The notes beneath the pieces are model-generated. The model was not told the DNA's origin and made no database searches. It saw only the letters and a program-made list of their open reading frames with translations. Below are positions 8,827-16,824 of a stretch of DNA of 64,000 nucleotides, one piece after another (position 1 is the stretch's first letter; each line of letters opens with the position of its first letter). The DNA is from RYN-230 sp963704995 (GTDB lineage Bacteria; Actinomycetota; Actinomycetes; Streptosporangiales; Streptosporangiaceae). Made by a program: the position numbers and the translations under genes. Location of the stretch: contig CAVPIM010000009.1 of NCBI GenBank assembly GCA_963704995.1, positions 1,488,001 to 1,552,000 on the forward strand, given 5' to 3'.

Positions 8827-10128
8827 GACGACTCCGCCGCGACCAGGTCCGCCCCGGCGGCCGGGACGGCCCCGGGCCAGCTCATGGTCACCAGCGTCCC
8901 CTGGCCCGGCGCCGACCGGACCGACGCGCGGCCGCCCCAGTCGGTGACCCGCTCGGTGATCGAGCGGCGCAGCCCCAGCCGGGCCGGATCCACCCGCGCC
9001 GGGATCGAAACCCGCGCCTGCGTCGCGGACCGTGACGCGGAGGGCGCCGGCCGCCAGGGTTACCGACACCCAGGCCTCACCCGTCCCGGCGTGAGCAGCC
9101 ACGTTGGCCAGCGCCTCCCGGGTGGCGTGCACGATGGCCGCGGCCACCCGTGCTTGAATCTGCGGCCCGGGGCTGCCCGCAGCGGGGATGTCCGCACCGG
9201 GGCTGTCCGCACCGGCACCAGCGGCCGTCTCACCGGCTACCTCGAGGTGCACGCGCAAGCCCCGGGCCCGCATCTCGCTGACCACGGCCGCAACGTCAGC
9301 CAGCACGCTGGCCCCACCCGGGGCGACCGGGTCCGCCGGATCCCCGGAGGCCGTGAGCACGTGCTCCAGCAGCGCGATGTCCTGCCGGCACCGGGCGACC
9401 ACCGCCGCCGGGCCTCTGGCGCCCCGGCTGATCGCGGTCAGCGTGTTCAGCACGGTGTCGTGCAGCAGGCGCTCATGCTCGCGGCGTTCGAGGTACCGGG
9501 ACAGCAGCACGTACTGGTCGTGGGCTTCCTGGTCGGCCGCGGCGAACCCGAGATCGGCGCGGACCGCCCGGCGGTAGAGCAGGCCGCGGGCGGTCCAGTG
9601 CCCAGCCAGCACGACGAGCAGCAACACCCCGGACACCACCGGCGCGTTCCCCTGGGCCGGGCCGGGCGGGGTCACTGCGGCGCCGGCCCAGTACCCCGCC
9701 TCCGGGACCAGGCCCAGCAGCACGGCCAGCACCCGGGGGGCGAACCAGACCGTCACGATCAGCTGGCTGGACACGGCGATGTAGAGCCAGCTGCCGGCCA
9801 CGCCGCGCATGTCCGGCGGTACGCACGCCCCGGCGCTGATGGCCAGCGCGGCGTAGAAACCTGTGTCCAGGATGATCAGCGGCGGCGGCGGGCGGCGGCG
9901 GCGCAGATAGGCCGCGGCCGCGAGCCCCCAGGCCACGGCGGCGATCGGCCCGGCGAGGAACCACGGATGGGCCGCGAAAAAGGCATGCCAGATCGCCACC
10001 TGCACGACCACGTAGCTGACCCCGAAGACCCGGACCACGGCCGCTATCTTCTGGATCACGGATCTGAGCACGGCCATCGCCGGCCCGGGCGGCACGGATG
10101 CCCCGGCTAAGGAACGAGACGACCGCAT
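8820..10128 (-). pseudogene. sensor histidine kinase (HisKA_3 type), frameshifted near its 3' end
   Basis: About five membrane segments (residues 25-200) precede a dimerisation helix with HERLLHDTVLNTLTA (the His is the phosphoacceptor), an N-box EALANVAAHAG and a G1-like DAGAGFDP. Just after G1, near 8,995-9,005, the normal kinase ending (LGLRRSITERVTDWGGRAS, then GQGTLVTMSWP) continues in the +1 frame to a TGA at 8822-8820. In the original frame it reads into the next gene. One inserted base (or two lost) explains this. The start could be 10128 or an ATG at 10077. It is the first gene of the kinase, kinase-like and response-regulator operon. Confidence 0.72.
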
Positions 10129-10195
10129 GGCCCGATCATAAGACCATTCGTACGGTCACTCTGCGTGTTTCACCCGGAACAGTCCGGCGGGGGCG

Positions 10196-11905
10196 TCACC
10201 GGGCGCGGAGCCACACCGCGGTATCGGGGGGAAGCATGCCGCCGGGGGCCGGGGCGTTGCTGGCGAGCAGGATCTGGTGGCCGGAAGGCAGGGGCACCGG
10301 GCCGGCCGAGAGGTTGACGATCACGGTAACGGCGGCCGGGCCGTCACCGCGCCGCAAGCACAGCACCCGGCCGGGGGATGGCAGCCAGGTCAGGCCGTCC
10401 GTGCTCAGCGCGGGCTCGGCCCGGCGCTGCCGCAGCGCCGTGCGGTAGAGCGCGAGCATCGAGCCGGGGTCGCCCGCCTGGGCCTCGGCGGTCAGGTTCT
10501 TCCACTCCGCGGGCTGGGGCAGCCAGGGCGTGCTGCCCTCCGGGCCGTACCCGAATGGGGCGGCGTCGCCGGACCAGGGCAGCGGGACCCGGCAGCCGTC
10601 CCGGCCGCGGTTGGTGCGGCCGGATCGCTCCCACATCGGGTCCTGCAGCAACTCCTCGGGCAGGTCCTCCACCTCGGGCAGGCCGAGTTCGTCTCCCTGG
10701 TAGAGGTAGACCGCGCCGGGCAGCGAGAACGTCAGCAGCGCGGCGGCCCTGGCCCGGCGGGTGCCGAGCGCGAGGTCGGACGGCTCGCCGATCTGGCGGT
10801 CGGTCATGCTGAACGCGGTGTCGGCCCGGCCGTAGCGGGTCACGTGCCGGACCACGTCGTGGTTGCTGAGCACCCAGGTCGGCGCGGCGCCGACCCGGTC
10901 GTGCGCGTCCAGCGTGGTGTCGATGACCCCGCGCAGCGCGTCCGCGTCCCAGGCGCAGCACAGGAAGTCGAAGTTGAACACGCTGTGCAGCTCGCCAGGG
11001 CGCAGGTACCGGGCCAGCCGCTGCGCGTCGGGCAGCCAGACCTCGCCGATCAGCGCCCGGTCCCCGGCGTAGGAGTCCGCGATCTCGCGCCACTCCTGGT
11101 AGATCCCGTGTACCTCGTCCCGGTCGATGAACGGGTGCGGGCCGTCCGGGGCCGCGGGGACCGGGCCTGGCCCCCCGGGATCCACGGGCGCGGAGCTGCC
11201 CGGGGTCGGGGTCGCGCCCAGGTCGGCCAGCCCGTGGTCCTTGGCCAGCAGGGCGGCGGAGTCGAACGCGGAACCCGTCCACCCCGCGGTCGAACCAGAA
11301 CCGCAGCACGCTGGCGAACTCGCCCCGCACGTCCGGGTGCGCCCAGTTGAAGTCGGGCTGGCCGGGGGTGAACAGGTGCAGGTACCACTCGCCCGGCCTC
11401 CCGTCCGGCCCCGGCACCCGGGTCCAGGCCGGGCCGCCGAACATCGAGGTCCAGTCGTTCGGGGGCAGCTCACCGCGGGCCCCCGGCCGGGCCGGAAGTG
11501 ATAGCGGGCCCGCTCGGCCGAGCCGGGCGGGGCGGCCAGCGCGGCGGTGAACCAGGGCTGCTGGTCCGAGCCGTGGTTCGGGACGACATCGATGATGATC
11601 CTGATGCCCAGCGCGTGCGCCTCGGCGATCAGCTGCTCCGCCTCGGCGAGGCTGCCGAACAGCGGCTCGATCGCGCGATAGTCAGCCACGTCGTAGCCGG
11701 CGTCCGCCATCGGCGAGGGGTACCAGGGAGTGAACCAGATCGCGTCGATGCCCAGCTCGGCCAGGTAGGGCAGCCGCGAGCGGACGCCGGCCAGGTCACC
11801 GACGCCGTCACCGTTGCCGTCCGCGAAGCTGCGCACGTAGACCTCGTAGATGGCCGCCGTCCGCCACCAGTCCTGCGCCGCGGCGCCCTGGCCAGTGTTG
11901 GGCAC
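10196..11905 (-). CDS. GH13 alpha-glucosidase with two compensating frameshifts
   Basis: This is a cytoplasmic oligo-alpha-glucosidase of GH13 type. The N-terminal IYEVYVRSFADGNGDGVGDL, region I DVVPNH, acid/base region LIGEVWLP and region IV VLSNHDVVRH are all clear. Between about 11,490 and 11,265 the sequence is nonsense in this frame, while another frame reads WYLHLFTPGQPDFNWAHPDV and FDRGVDGFRV. The second shift falls inside GFRV/DSA, which carries the catalytic nucleophile Asp. Both shifts look like one-base indels. The GTG start has AGGAGG upstream. The gene lies downstream of the ABC sugar permeases on the same strand and probably splits the imported oligosaccharides. As written, the protein would be inactive. 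Confidence 0.8.
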   Translation of the reverse strand: MPNTGQGAAAQDWWRTAAIYEVYVRSFADGNGDGVGDLAGVRSRLPYLAELGIDAIWFTPWYPSPMADAGYDVADYRAIEPLFGSLAEAEQLIAEAHALGIRIIIDVVPNHGSDQQPWFTAALAAPPGSAERARYHFRPGRGPAVSCPRTTGPRCSAARPGPGCRGRTGGRASGTCTCSPPASPTSTGRTRTCGASSPACCGSGSTAGWTGSAFDSAALLAKDHGLADLGATPTPGSSAPVDPGGPGPVPAAPDGPHPFIDRDEVHGIYQEWREIADSYAGDRALIGEVWLPDAQRLARYLRPGELHSVFNFDFLCCAWDADALRGVIDTTLDAHDRVGAAPTWVLSNHDVVRHVTRYGRADTAFSMTDRQIGEPSDLALGTRRARAAALLTFSLPGAVYLYQGDELGLPEVEDLPEELLQDPMWERSGRTNRGRDGCRVPLPWSGDAAPFGYGPEGSTPWLPQPAEWKNLTAEAQAGDPGSMLALYRTALRQRRAEPALSTDGLTWLPSPGRVLCLRRGDGPAAVTVIVNLSAGPVPLPSGHQILLASNAPAPGGMLPPDTAVWLRAR

Positions 11906-12008
11906 GTTAACCTCCTGGAAATCGGCATGAGCCGACTGGTTTCTGATTGTGCGCGCAGTGCTTGCAGGTACAGGGCGCCAGGATATGGGTGGTGCGATCC
12001 GTGGGCCT

Positions 12009-12944
12009 TCATCCCTTGAGGCCCCCGGCGGTGAGGCCGGACAGGATGTTGCGCTGGAAGATCAGGAAGAAAATGATCGTCGGAATCGCGGCCATGGCGG
12101 AAGCGGCGATGATGAGGTTCTCGGGGGTAGTTGTCGCCCCCGTTATCCCGACATTGATCGTTTCCCTGGTCGGGGTGTAGCCGCTCTCGACCAGTAGCGG
12201 CCAGAGGAAATCCTTCCAGACAGCGACGAACCCGAAGATGGTGACGACTCCCAGGATCGGCCTGGAAATCGGCAGGACTATCGAGCGCAGAGCCCGGAGC
12301 GGGGACGCGCCGTCGATCGCCGCGGCATCCATCAGCTCGGAGGGAATCGAATCGAAGAACCGCTTGAGCAGGAAGATGTTGAAGGCGTTAGCGACGGAAG
12401 GCAGCCATATGGCCTCAGGTGTGCCGATCAGGTTCACATGCAGGATAGGCAGGTTGGCGACGGTAAGGTACTGCGGCACGATCAGGACGGTGGAGGGAAT
12501 CATCAGGGTGGCCAGCATCAGGCCGAAGATGACGTTACCCAGCACCGGCCGGAGCTTTGAGAACGCGTAGGCCGCGGCCACGTCGAAGATGAGCTGGAAC
12601 GCGAGCGCACCGAATGCGTAATACAGGGTGTTGAACATCAGCCGGCCAACGCTGAGGGTATTCCAGGCGGTGACGTAGGTGCCCGGATGGATATGGGCCG
12701 GAAAAAGCGTCGGCGGCACCTGGCCCGCTTCCTGGGTGGACTTGAGCCCGTCGGTGAACAGGAAGTAAAGCGGGCCGATGAACACCAGCGTGAAGACGAC
12801 GACGACCAGGGTCAGGACGATCCGGTAGGCGAGCTTACTGCCCCGCCGGTTCAGCTGGGCGTTGGATATCAGTGTCCGTGACGTTGCGTTGCGCTGCGCC
12901 GTGCGGCGCCTCGACGTCCCGGCTCTGGCGGCGACCACTGACAC
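12009..12944 (-). CDS. carbohydrate ABC transporter permease, MalG-like
   Basis: This inner-membrane permease has six predicted segments. The cytoplasmic EAA loop (SELMDAAAIDGASPLRALRSIVLPISRP, about residues 200-230) would contact an ATPase. The arginine-rich start and a first membrane segment near residue 40 are typical of MalG/CUT1 proteins. It follows the MalF-like gene by 15 bp in the operon order binding protein, MalF, MalG, glucosidase. No ATP-binding subunit is encoded nearby, so a shared MsiK-type ATPase elsewhere is likely, as known for actinomycete CUT1 importers. Confidence 0.9.
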   Translation of the reverse strand: MSVVAARAGTSRRRTAQRNATSRTLISNAQLNRRGSKLAYRIVLTLVVVVFTLVFIGPLYFLFTDGLKSTQEAGQVPPTLFPAHIHPGTYVTAWNTLSVGRLMFNTLYYAFGALAFQLIFDVAAAYAFSKLRPVLGNVIFGLMLATLMIPSTVLIVPQYLTVANLPILHVNLIGTPEAIWLPSVANAFNIFLLKRFFDSIPSELMDAAAIDGASPLRALRSIVLPISRPILGVVTIFGFVAVWKDFLWPLLVESGYTPTRETINVGITGATTTPENLIIAASAMAAIPTIIFFLIFQRNILSGLTAGGLKG

Positions 12945-12959
12945 GTGAGCTCCTGTCTG

Positions 12960-13928
12960 CTAGCCGCGGTCGCGGCTCAGCCAGAGGTAGACGCCGGAGA
13001 AGGCGCCAAGCACCAGCATGAGCACCACGCCGAGCGCCGAGGCGCTGTTGTAGTTGCTTGAGCCACTCATGGAGAACGCGTACATGTAGATGAGGTCGAC
13101 CACGGACAGCGTGTTGTTGTTCACTCCTGGGCCGCCAGTCAGGATGAAGGCCTCGATGAACATCTGCATGGTGGCGACGATCTGCAGCAGCAGCAGCATC
13201 GAGAGGATCAGCCTGGTCTGCGGGACCGTGACGTGCCAGATCCGGCGCAGCAGCCCGGCGCCGTCGAGCTCCGCGGCCTCGTACAGTTCGCCGGGGATGT
13301 TCTGCAGCGCGGCGAGGTAGATCAGGGTCGCGGCGCCCATGTTCATCCAGGTGGCCGCGATCACCACGGAGATCATCGCGGTGGTCGGCATGGTGGTTCC
13401 TGGCGACTGCACCCACTGCGAGGCCGGCAGGTGCAGTAGCTGCAGGATGCGGTTGAACAATCCCGTGCTCGGATCGTAGAAGTAGGCGAAGAGCAGCAGC
13501 GCCGAGGCCGGCGGCAGCATCACCGGGAGGTAGACCAGGACCCGGAGATAGCCCTTGGCGTGCCGCAGCTCGTTGAGCAGGATCGCGGTGAAGAACGGCA
13601 CCGCGTAACCGAAGACCAGTGCCAGCCCGGTGAACTCCAGCGTGTTTTCCCAGGCCGTCCGGAACTCCGGATCGTGGAAGATCCGGATGTAGTTCGCCCA
13701 GCCAGCCCAGGTGGTCACGCCCAGGTGGGTCTTCTGGAAGCTCATGATGATCTCGCGCACCATCGGGTACCAGGAGAAAAGCGCGAAGCACAACACGCCA
13801 CCGATGAGGAACCCGTGCGCGGAAAGGTTGCGCCTGACCTGCCGGCTCCGCCTGCTGCGGACGGCCGGCCGCACGACCCGGCCCGGGCTGTCCTTGGCCT
13901 TGCGGAGCGGGACCGCGGTGTCCGTCAT
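12960..13928 (-). CDS. carbohydrate ABC transporter permease, MalF-like
   Basis: This CUT1 sugar importer permease has six membrane segments and the EAA loop GELYEAAELDGAGLLRRIWHVTVP (about residues 210-235). The start at 13928 is supported by GGAGA just upstream; an earlier ATG would add 13 unconserved residues. It pairs with the MalG-like permease and receives sugar from the lipoprotein encoded upstream. The neighbouring GH13 and GH87-like genes suggest that the sugar is an alpha-gluco-oligosaccharide. Confidence 0.9.
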   Translation of the reverse strand: MTDTAVPLRKAKDSPGRVVRPAVRSRRSRQVRRNLSAHGFLIGGVLCFALFSWYPMVREIIMSFQKTHLGVTTWAGWANYIRIFHDPEFRTAWENTLEFTGLALVFGYAVPFFTAILLNELRHAKGYLRVLVYLPVMLPPASALLLFAYFYDPSTGLFNRILQLLHLPASQWVQSPGTTMPTTAMISVVIAATWMNMGAATLIYLAALQNIPGELYEAAELDGAGLLRRIWHVTVPQTRLILSMLLLLQIVATMQMFIEAFILTGGPGVNNNTLSVVDLIYMYAFSMSGSSNYNSASALGVVLMLVLGAFSGVYLWLSRDRG

Positions 13929-14076
13929 CGATTCTCCGGATTCTCCTGGGACGAGGCCAGCCAGCAAAGGCGCGATGACTCCGCTGGGGTGCGAGGGGCG
14001 CGGCGGCGCGCAATCAGCCGCGCTGGCGCCGGGACTCGCCGCGGGGGCCGGGAAGCCCGGCCCCCGCGGCGGCCAC

Positions 14077-15495
14077 CTACCCGCCGCTGTTGGCCAGGAG
14101 GGTGTTGACGTTGCCCGCTGCTGCCGAGAGCAGCTGGCTGTAATCAGGGTTGGGTTCGGTCAGCGCGTCCAGCATCGGCGTGTTCAATGCCGCGTAGAGC
14201 GCCTGGGCGTCGGGCGGCTCGCCCATGCCCTTCTCGCGCGCGGCGGCGAACGTCGAGTAGTAGGACGTGTGGATCGTGGCGCTGGCTTCCAGCAGCTTCT
14301 GGTTCTTCTGCTGGGTGGCGCCGGTGAACAGCTGCGGCTCGGGGAAGCCGACCGGGAACCCGTCGGCCTTCTGCCGCACGTAGTTGAACTGGCCCTGGCC
14401 GGGCGTCAGGTTCTCGAAGTTGAGCCACTTGATGCCGGCCCGGATCTGGGCTGGCGTGTCGCTCTTCGCGAACATGTAGCCGTTGCCACCCGACAGCGAG
14501 CCCGCGGGGGTGCCGCTGGTGCTGGGCAGCGGGCCCATGCCGTAGTCGTTCACGTTGCCGTGGTCAACCGGGACGATGGTGTTGTAGATGTCGTCCGGCG
14601 CCGCGATGTACATCCCGAGCTTGTTGGCGGCTATCTGCTGCTGCAGGGTGCCCCAGGCGAGCTGCTGAGTCGGGCTCATGCTGTGATCGACGAACCGCAT
14701 CTGGTGCAGGGCCTGCAGGATCGCCGTGGCCTGCGGTGCGTTGGCCGGGCTGTTGAAGGCCGCCTGGCCGTTGGCGCCCACGATCTGGCCGCCCATCGCG
14801 TCCATCTCGGAGGTGAAGTGCCAGCCGCCGACGGGGCTCGCGCTGTAGTCGCCGTAGCCGTAGATGCCGTGGCCGAGAGCGGCTATCGCCTTGGCGTCCT
14901 TCTCCACCCCGGCCCAGGTGGTGGGGGGCTGGTTGGGGTCGAGCCCGGCCTGGGTGAACAGCTTCCTGTTGATGACCAGGCCCTGCGTGTAGTTGGAGGC
15001 CGGCAGTCCGTAGAGCGTCTTGCCCGCGGTTTCCGCGGCCATCGCCGACGGGACGATGTCGCGGCGCGCCGGGACTGTCTTGGAGTTCACGTAGGAGGTG
15101 ATGTCGGCGGCCTGGCCTGCGTCGAGGACCTGGTTGAGGTCGGTGAAGTAGGCGTAGAAGAGGTTGGTCTCGGTGCCGGCCTTGAGCGTGGCGGTGAACT
15201 GGGCCGGGACCTCGCACTGGCCGGTGTAGGTGACGCTCTTGATGGTGATGTTGGGGTTGGCCTTCTCGAAGGCGGCGACGTCCTCGGCCCACTCCTTGTG
15301 CTGAGCCGTCGCGGTGGCCGGCGGTTCGCAGTTGACGCTGATGGTCACGTGGCCATCGCCCGAGGCGCCGGGAGAACCGCTGCTGGAGCACGCGGCGGCG
15401 GTCAGGCCGAGGGCCGCCAGCGCGGCGGCCCCGGCGATCGTCCGGCGGCCGGGCCGCCGGAAGTGCTGTCTGTCCGTGGTGCCAAATGTCTTCAT
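14077..15495 (-). CDS. ABC sugar-binding lipoprotein
   Basis: The protein begins with a basic n-region and a lipobox ALGLTAAACSSSG, so it is anchored outside the membrane by the Cys near residue 36. The rest is a family-1 solute-binding fold: EDVAAFEKANPNITIKS, LFYAYFTDLNQVLDAG, YGLPASNYTQGLVINRKLF and GGNGYMFAKSDTPAQIRAGIKWL. It is the first gene of the import operon and should capture the oligosaccharide made by the extracellular glucanase. The gene is divergent from a LacI regulator across operator-like repeats. The exact ligand is not known. Confidence 0.9.
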   Translation of the reverse strand: MKTFGTTDRQHFRRPGRRTIAGAAALAALGLTAAACSSSGSPGASGDGHVTISVNCEPPATATAQHKEWAEDVAAFEKANPNITIKSVTYTGQCEVPAQFTATLKAGTETNLFYAYFTDLNQVLDAGQAADITSYVNSKTVPARRDIVPSAMAAETAGKTLYGLPASNYTQGLVINRKLFTQAGLDPNQPPTTWAGVEKDAKAIAALGHGIYGYGDYSASPVGGWHFTSEMDAMGGQIVGANGQAAFNSPANAPQATAILQALHQMRFVDHSMSPTQQLAWGTLQQQIAANKLGMYIAAPDDIYNTIVPVDHGNVNDYGMGPLPSTSGTPAGSLSGGNGYMFAKSDTPAQIRAGIKWLNFENLTPGQGQFNYVRQKADGFPVGFPEPQLFTGATQQKNQKLLEASATIHTSYYSTFAAAREKGMGEPPDAQALYAALNTPMLDALTEPNPDYSQLLSAAAGNVNTLLANSGG

Positions 15496-15621
15496 GACGA
15501 CCTCGATGTCGGGTGGAGCGGTCTGTGGGTCCGGGGGGTGATGTGAGCTCCGTCACCAGGTACCGCAGACCGTAGCTGCGCTTCCATTTCCTAGCAATAG
15601 CTGGACGATTTTTAGAAAAGA

Positions 15622-15639
15622 CTTACTCATATATGTAAG
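15622..15639. promoter_or_regulatory. inverted repeat in the binding-protein/LacI intergenic region
   Basis: CTTAC (15622-15626) and GTAAG (15635-15639) flank an 8-bp AT-rich core (TCATATAT). It lies upstream of the solute-binding-protein gene. It could be an operator or promoter element; the arms are short. Confidence 0.35.
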
Positions 15640-15642
15640 CCC

Positions 15643-15673
15643 TTGCAAAAAGTTGCACCGATCGCCGTATAGT
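15643..15673 (+). promoter_or_regulatory. LacI-gene promoter with overlapping operator
   Basis: TGCAA (15644-15648) and TTGCA (15653-15657) form a perfect inverted repeat with a 4-bp spacer, a typical LacI-family half-site arrangement. It overlaps a possible -35 TTGCAA at 15643-15648, placed 19 bp before a -10 TATAGT at 15668-15673. The -10 ends 6 nt before ATG 15680 and there is no ribosome binding site, so the mRNA is probably leaderless and the gene autorepressed. Confidence 0.5.
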
Positions 15674-15679
15674 TGCGTC

Positions 15680-16684
15680 ATGACACGGCGGCTGGCGGAA
15701 GTAGCCAAGAAGGTTGGGGTCAGCGAGGCGACGGTCAGCCGGGTGCTGAACGGCAAGCCGGGCGTCTCCCAGACGACCCGGGACGCCGTGCTCACCGCGC
15801 TGGACGTGCTCGGCTACGAGCGGCCCACCCAGCTGCGGGGTGAGCGGGCCCGGCTGGTCGGGCTGGTGCTGCCCGAGCTGCAGAACCCGATCTTCCCCGC
15901 GCTGGCCGAGGTGGTCGGCGGCGGCCTGGCCCAGCAGGGCTTCACGCCGGTGCTGTGCGTGCGCGGGGCCGGCGGCCTGTCCGAGGCCAGCTACGTCCGG
16001 ATGCTGCTCGACCAGCACGTGTCCGGGATGGTCTTCGCCGGGGGGAACTTCGCCGAGGCGGACTCCCCGCACGACCACTACGAGCTGCTGCTGGAGCGGG
16101 GCGTGCCGGCCGTGCTGGTCAACGCGGCGGCCGAGCACCTCGGCTACCCGCGGGTGTGCGTGGACGACGCGGCCGCGGTGGAGCAGGCCCTGGGCCACCT
16201 GCTGTCGCTGGGGCACCGCCGGGTCGGGCTGATCATCGGCCCGGACGACCACATGCCGTCGCGGCGGAAGCTGGCCGCGTTCACCGCCCTGACCGCGCGG
16301 GCGGGCATCGACACCGCGGGCGCCGTGGAGCACACGATGTTCTCGGTCGAGGCCGGGCACGCGTCAGCCAGCCGCCTGGTGCGGGCCGGGGTGACCGGCA
16401 TCGTGTGCGGCAACGACCCGCTGGCGCTCGGTGCCATCCGGGCCGTGCGCCGTCTGGGCCTGTCCGTGCCCGGCGACGTGTCCGTCGTGGGCTACGACGA
16501 CTCGGCGCTGATGACCTGCACGGATCCGCCGCTGACCACGGTCAGGCAGCCCATCGACGCGATGGGCCGGGCCGTGGTCAGCACCCTGGTCCAGCAGGTC
16601 GAGGGCGGCACCGCCGCCTCGTCCGAGCTGCTCTTCGAGCCGGAACTGGTGGTCCGGGGCTCGACGGCCCGGGCCCGGGGCTGA
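15680..16684 (+). CDS. LacI-family repressor of the alpha-glucan locus
   Basis: The N-terminal HTH and hinge (RLAEVAKKVGVSEATVSRVLNGKPGVSQTTRDAV) bind DNA. The core is a periplasmic-binding-protein fold with RARLVGLVLPELQNPIF, HLLSLGHRRVGLIIGP, GIVCGNDPLALGAIRA and VVGYDDSALMTCTDPPLTTVRQP. The start at ATG 15680 directly follows a likely -10 box. It lies between the ABC import operon and the GH87-like gene and is the natural candidate to repress both, responding to an imported sugar. The effector is unknown. Confidence 0.88.
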   Translation: MTRRLAEVAKKVGVSEATVSRVLNGKPGVSQTTRDAVLTALDVLGYERPTQLRGERARLVGLVLPELQNPIFPALAEVVGGGLAQQGFTPVLCVRGAGGLSEASYVRMLLDQHVSGMVFAGGNFAEADSPHDHYELLLERGVPAVLVNAAAEHLGYPRVCVDDAAAVEQALGHLLSLGHRRVGLIIGPDDHMPSRRKLAAFTALTARAGIDTAGAVEHTMFSVEAGHASASRLVRAGVTGIVCGNDPLALGAIRAVRRLGLSVPGDVSVVGYDDSALMTCTDPPLTTVRQPIDAMGRAVVSTLVQQVEGGTAASSELLFEPELVVRGSTARARG

Positions 16685-16732
16685 CCTGCCATTGCGATCT
16701 TCGCGTTAGAAATGCGCCAGTTCGTTTGATAC

Positions 16733-16740
16733 TTACGTAA
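16733..16740. promoter_or_regulatory. short palindrome upstream of the glucanase gene
   Basis: TTACGTAA is a perfect 8-bp palindrome about 90 bp before the glucanase start. With the preceding AC it shares ACTTAC and GTAA with the repeat at 15622-15639, which may hint at common control. The similarity is short and could be chance. Confidence 0.25.
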
Positions 16741-16824
16741 CCCTATCGACATATTGCGGATGCACGTCCAGGTCTGTACGGTGAGGGCACTTTTACCCGT
16801 CCGCACACCCCGCAAGGAGCCCAG

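Noticed and set aside
8095..10110. Open frame of about 670 codons on the plus strand opposite the kinase genes
   Set aside because: Low-complexity Arg/Gly/Pro composition and no motifs; the minus-strand genes have clear domains.
7675..10128. Single 817-residue double sensor protein
   Set aside because: The +1 frame contains the normal kinase ending up to 8820 and an overlapping ATG at 8826, so the fusion is a frameshift product.
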